9,441 bases of DNA, from assembly GCA_050743145.1 (NCBI GenBank), contig JBOGDU010000303.1, positions 1 to 9,441 of the forward strand, read 5' to 3'. This document shows, one piece after another, positions 6,964 through 9,441 of this stretch (its first letter is position 1; every line of letters begins with the position of its first letter). The position numbers were made by a program, and so were the translations under genes. The DNA comes from DASRTE01 sp050743145 (GTDB lineage Bacteria > Actinomycetota > Actinomycetes > Jiangellales > Jiangellaceae). The notes under the pieces are model-generated. The model was not told the DNA's origin. It worked only from the letters and a program-made list of their open reading frames with translations, and searched no databases.

Positions 6964-7380
6964 ATGCCCGTGCAACGCCGCCGCTCTGTCCTTGCTGCGC
7001 TCGTCGTCGCGGCGACACTCGGCGTGGCGTCGTGCTCGGACGGCGACGAGGCGGCGGCGCCGCCGAGCCCGACGATGTCCGTGACGTCCCAGCCCCTGGG
7101 CCCCGAACTGCCGGACGACGCTGCCGTGCGTGCGGCGCTGTCGGACTACTACGCAGCAGTCAACCGAGCTGTGACCGACCGCTCGGTGGCCGCCCTCGAC
7201 GCCGCGACGACACCGGACTGCCCGTGTCGCGACCGGTACGTGCAGGTGATCGACCGCCTGAACGAGCAGGACGTGACGACCTCGGGGTTCTTCGTCACGG
7301 GAGTCGCGAGTGGCGAAGTGACGCTGGAACGCGACAGCGCGACGCTGGCATCGATCGAGACCACCAGGCGTACGACGTGA
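6964..7380 (+). CDS. Small secreted lipoprotein, C-terminus apparently lost by frameshift
   Basis: The protein begins with a classic lipoprotein signal. RRR (5-7) is followed by a hydrophobic stretch (about 8-22) and the lipobox VASC with Cys24 as the lipidated residue. After it come a low-complexity acidic/Pro linker (25-50) and a mixed alpha/beta domain. The line DYYAAVNRAVTDRSVAALDAATTPDCPC with Cys-Pro-Cys resembles small actinobacterial lipoproteins with NTF2-like or DUF6318-like domains, but I cannot name the family firmly. The frame stops at 7380 after 138 residues with a non-natural TTRRTT end. The codons that should continue it lie in the next frame (to 7496), and adding one base near 7362 gives about 177 residues. 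As written, the protein is truncated by some 43 residues. It probably sits on the outer face of the cytoplasmic membrane. The start may instead be the GTG at 6970. Confidence 0.72.
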   Translation: MPVQRRRSVLAALVVAATLGVASCSDGDEAAAPPSPTMSVTSQPLGPELPDDAAVRAALSDYYAAVNRAVTDRSVAALDAATTPDCPCRDRYVQVIDRLNEQDVTTSGFFVTGVASGEVTLERDSATLASIETTRRTT

Positions 7381-7496
7381 TCGGCGCCGACGGCGAGGTC
7401 GTCGACCACGTCGGCCCCGCGCAGACCCTGGTCGTCTTCACGTTCACCGCCGCGGGCGGAGACTGGCTGGTGTCGGGTGCGGACGAGGACGTCTGA
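7365..7496 (+). other. Displaced 3' end of the lipoprotein gene
   Basis: In the frame one base behind the lipoprotein, codons from 7365 read QAYDVIGADGEVV, then TLVVFTFTAAGGDWLVSGADEDV, and stop at 7494-7496. The strand-like pattern, the closing Gly-Asp-Trp-Leu-Val and GC-rich third positions are what the end of a small NTF2-like lipoprotein domain should look like. No start codon of its own is supported. I therefore read it as the severed C-terminus, not a separate gene. Confidence 0.62.
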
Positions 7497-7549
7497 TCCA
7501 CTCTGTGAACGCCCTGTGGGTGAGCCGGTCCATGCGGCCGCCGGCCCGG

Positions 7550-7555
7550 TAGCGT
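7550..7555 (+). promoter_or_regulatory. Candidate -10 element TAGCGT for a leaderless dinG transcript
   Basis: TAGCGT matches TANNNT and ends 6 nt before the GTG start of dinG, the distance at which transcription and translation would begin at the same base. No Shine-Dalgarno sequence is seen in between. No clear -35 and no GAACNNNNGTTC-like SOS box were found in the 65-nt gap, so LexA control is not supported here. Confidence 0.4.
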
Positions 7556-7561
7556 GAACCG

Positions 7562-9441
7562 GTGAGTGAACCGGACGTTGCAGTCGCAGAGCGCCGTGTG
7601 CGCGAGTTGCTGACGTCGGCTGTCGACGCGATCGGTGGCACCGAACGCCCTGGCCAGGTCGAGATGGCCGAGGCGGTGGCCGCCGCCATCGACTCCGGAG
7701 AGCACCTGCTCGTCCAAGCCGGCACCGGCACCGGCAAGTCGCTGGCCTACCTGGTCCCGGCCCTGCTGCACGCCGACCGGACCGGTGGCCCGGTCGTCGT
7801 CGCGACGGCGACACTCGCTCTGCAGGCACAGCTGGTCGACCGCGATCTACCACTGCTTGCCGAAGCGGTCGAGCGACACCTGGACCGACCGCTGCAATGG
7901 GCGACGCTGAAGGGCCGGGCGAACTATGCCTGCCTGCACCGTGTGCGCGACGGTGTGCCGGACGAGCAGGGCGAGCTGCTCCCGGTGGTGGACGGAACAC
8001 TCGGTGTCCTCGGCGCCGACGTGATGCGAGCCCGCACGTGGGCCGAGGAGCAGGCGTCGGCAGGGGCGACCGGGGACCGCGACCGGCTCGACCCCGGCGT
8101 GAGCGACAGGGCCTGGAGTCAGATCTCCGTGACCGCCCGCGAGTGCCTCGGTGCCCACCGGTGCCGCTACGGCAGCGAGTGCTTCGCCGAACGGGCCCGG
8201 GCCCGCGCCGGCACCGTGGACGTGCTGGTAACGAACCACGCGCTGCTCGCGATCGACGCGACGGAAGGCGTTCCCGTCCTGCCCGAACACGACGTGGTCG
8301 TCGTGGACGAGGGCCACGAGCTTGTCGCGCGCGTCACCGGCGTCGCGACCGCCGACCTGTCACCGGCGTTCATCGACCGGGCGGCCAGGCGTTCACGTTC
8401 GTTCGTCGACGACGAGGCGGCCGGGAACCTGGTCGATGCGGGGGAGACGCTGCGTCGAGCGCTCGGCGAGGTCGAACCGGCCCGGCTGGACGAGCTGCCC
8501 GAGGTGCTGGCGGCGGCGGTCGCCGGCGTACGCGACGCGGCCCGCGCCGTCCAGTCGGGATTTTCATCCGCCGGCGCGGGGGAGCGGGAGGCCGATCTCG
8601 AGGCCGGCCGGCGGACAGCCAAGGCGGCGGTCGATGAGGTGTTCGGGACCGCGGAGCGTGTGGCCGTGCACAGCGAGCACGACGTCGTGTGGGTGGACGA
8701 GCGTGAGAGCGGTCCCCGGCTGCTTCGCGTGGCGCCCCTGTCCGTGGCCGAGCTGTTGCGCGACCAGGTGTTCGGTTCGGCCACGGTCGTGGCGACGTCG
8801 GCGACGATGGAGCTCGGCGGCTCGTTCGACGCCGTCGCGCGCTCGTTCGGTCTGGTGGGTGAGGGCTCGCCGGACTGGCGGGGCCTCGACGTCGGCTCGC
8901 CGTTCGACTACGCGCGGCAGGCGATCCTCTACGTCGGGCGCGACCTGCCGCCTCCGGGTCGCGACGGGCTCCGGCCGGAGGTGGTCGATGCGCTGGTGGA
9001 GCTCATCTCGGCGGCGGGCGGTCGGACGTTGGGCCTGTTCTCGTCACGGCGAGCGGCGACGGAGGCCGCCGTCGCGGTTCGCACGAAGCTGCCCGAGGTG
9101 CCGGTGCTCTGCCAGGGAGACGACGTCGTGCCCACGCTCGTGCGGCGGTTCAGCGACGACGACCGGACCTGCCTGTTCGGCACGTTGTCGTTGTGGCAGG
9201 GCGTCGACGTGCCGGGCGGCGCCTGTCAGCTCGTCGTGATCGACCGGCTGCCGTTCCCGCGACCCGACGATCCGTTGATGTCGGCGCGGCAGAGAGCTGT
9301 CGAGCAGGCCGGAGGCAACGGGTTCATGTCGGTGGCCGCGACCCATGCGGCGCTGTTGCTGGCGCAAGGAGCCGGCCGGCTGATCCGGCGGTCGACCGAT
9401 CGCGGGGTCGTGGCCGTGCTGGACCCCCGCCTGGTGAGCGC
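7562..9441 (+). CDS. dinG: DinG-type ATP-dependent DNA helicase (XPD-like, Fe-S), cut by window end
   Basis: The first 626 codons of a superfamily 2 helicase are present and the frame is open to the last base. Walker A is AGTGTGKS (53-60), the Walker B/DEAH-type box is VVVDEGH (246-252), and motif III is ATSATM (411-416). LFGTLSLWQGVDVPG (538-552) and QGAGRLIRR (602-610, motif VI with the arginine fingers) complete the helicase core. Four cysteines, C124, C195, C201 and C207, sit where XPD/DinG proteins bind a 4Fe-4S cluster, so this is the Fe-S branch. Such enzymes unwind 5'-3', acting on R-loops, D-loops and G-quadruplex-like structures during repair and replication-transcription conflicts. 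The GTG at 7562 directly precedes the conserved N-terminus; no better start is nearby. Probably only a few dozen residues are missing at the C-terminus. Key residues are intact and the frame is unbroken, unlike the gene before it. Confidence 0.95.
   Translation, partial: MSEPDVAVAERRVRELLTSAVDAIGGTERPGQVEMAEAVAAAIDSGEHLLVQAGTGTGKSLAYLVPALLHADRTGGPVVVATATLALQAQLVDRDLPLLAEAVERHLDRPLQWATLKGRANYACLHRVRDGVPDEQGELLPVVDGTLGVLGADVMRARTWAEEQASAGATGDRDRLDPGVSDRAWSQISVTARECLGAHRCRYGSECFAERARARAGTVDVLVTNHALLAIDATEGVPVLPEHDVVVVDEGHELVARVTGVATADLSPAFIDRAARRSRSFVDDEAAGNLVDAGETLRRALGEVEPARLDELPEVLAAAVAGVRDAARAVQSGFSSAGAGEREADLEAGRRTAKAAVDEVFGTAERVAVHSEHDVVWVDERESGPRLLRVAPLSVAELLRDQVFGSATVVATSATMELGGSFDAVARSFGLVGEGSPDWRGLDVGSPFDYARQAILYVGRDLPPPGRDGLRPEVVDALVELISAAGGRTLGLFSSRRAATEAAVAVRTKLPEVPVLCQGDDVVPTLVRRFSDDDRTCLFGTLSLWQGVDVPGGACQLVVIDRLPFPRPDDPLMSARQRAVEQAGGNGFMSVAATHAALLLAQGAGRLIRRSTDRGVVAVLDPRLVS

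Noticed and set aside
5023..7380. Long + strand ORFs opposite the S9 peptidase (starting at 5023 and 6052)
   Set aside because: They are antisense shadows. Only the last part of the second, from 6964, is a real gene, as its lipoprotein signal shows.
7497..7575. SOS box upstream of dinG
   Set aside because: GAAC occurs (for example at 7568-7571), but no correctly spaced GTTC/GTTY half-site follows, so LexA binding is not supported.

Overview
The window is very GC-rich, with strong G/C preference at third codon positions, frequent GTG starts and long antisense shadow ORFs. Together with the protein families present this points to a chromosomal segment of an actinobacterium. A soil or plant-associated Propionibacteriales/Micromonosporales-type organism is plausible, but I cannot place it more exactly by eye.

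Left part (1-3759, + strand): a tightly packed three-gene glycan-processing cassette. It holds the 3' end of a PF10091 'glucoamylase-like' glycoside hydrolase, a type I formylglycine-dependent sulfatase, and a GH39-type glycoside hydrolase. The gaps are 8 nt and then a GTGA start/stop overlap, so this looks like one operon. The sulfatase and GH39 proteins have no visible signal peptide, which suggests that imported, sulfated oligosaccharides are finished off in the cytoplasm. The true substrate is unknown.

Middle (3747-4983): the GH39 gene runs into a small repeat cluster. A 24-nt motif recurs four times at 31-32 nt spacing, the first copy containing the GH39 stop codon. It is followed by a perfect 15-bp hairpin with an AGGAGG loop, an inverted copy and one more degenerate copy. 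Next comes an AbiEi-antitoxin-like/DUF559-type gene whose N- and C-terminal halves lie in different frames (apparent one-base insertion near 4641).

Right part (4984-9441): an S9-family (prolyl oligopeptidase-like) serine peptidase on the - strand, ending convergently with the AbiEi-like gene. Divergent from it is a small lipoprotein gene that also looks frameshifted (apparent one-base loss near 7362). Last is the 5' 626 codons of a DinG-type Fe-S DNA helicase, cut by the window end. The lipoprotein and dinG starts are both preceded at short distance by TANNNT hexamers, compatible with the leaderless transcription common in actinobacteria.

The most unusual items are the repeat/hairpin cluster at 3747-3970 and the two independent frame breaks. 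I saw no RNA genes, insertion sequence, CRISPR array or complete phage/defence system.
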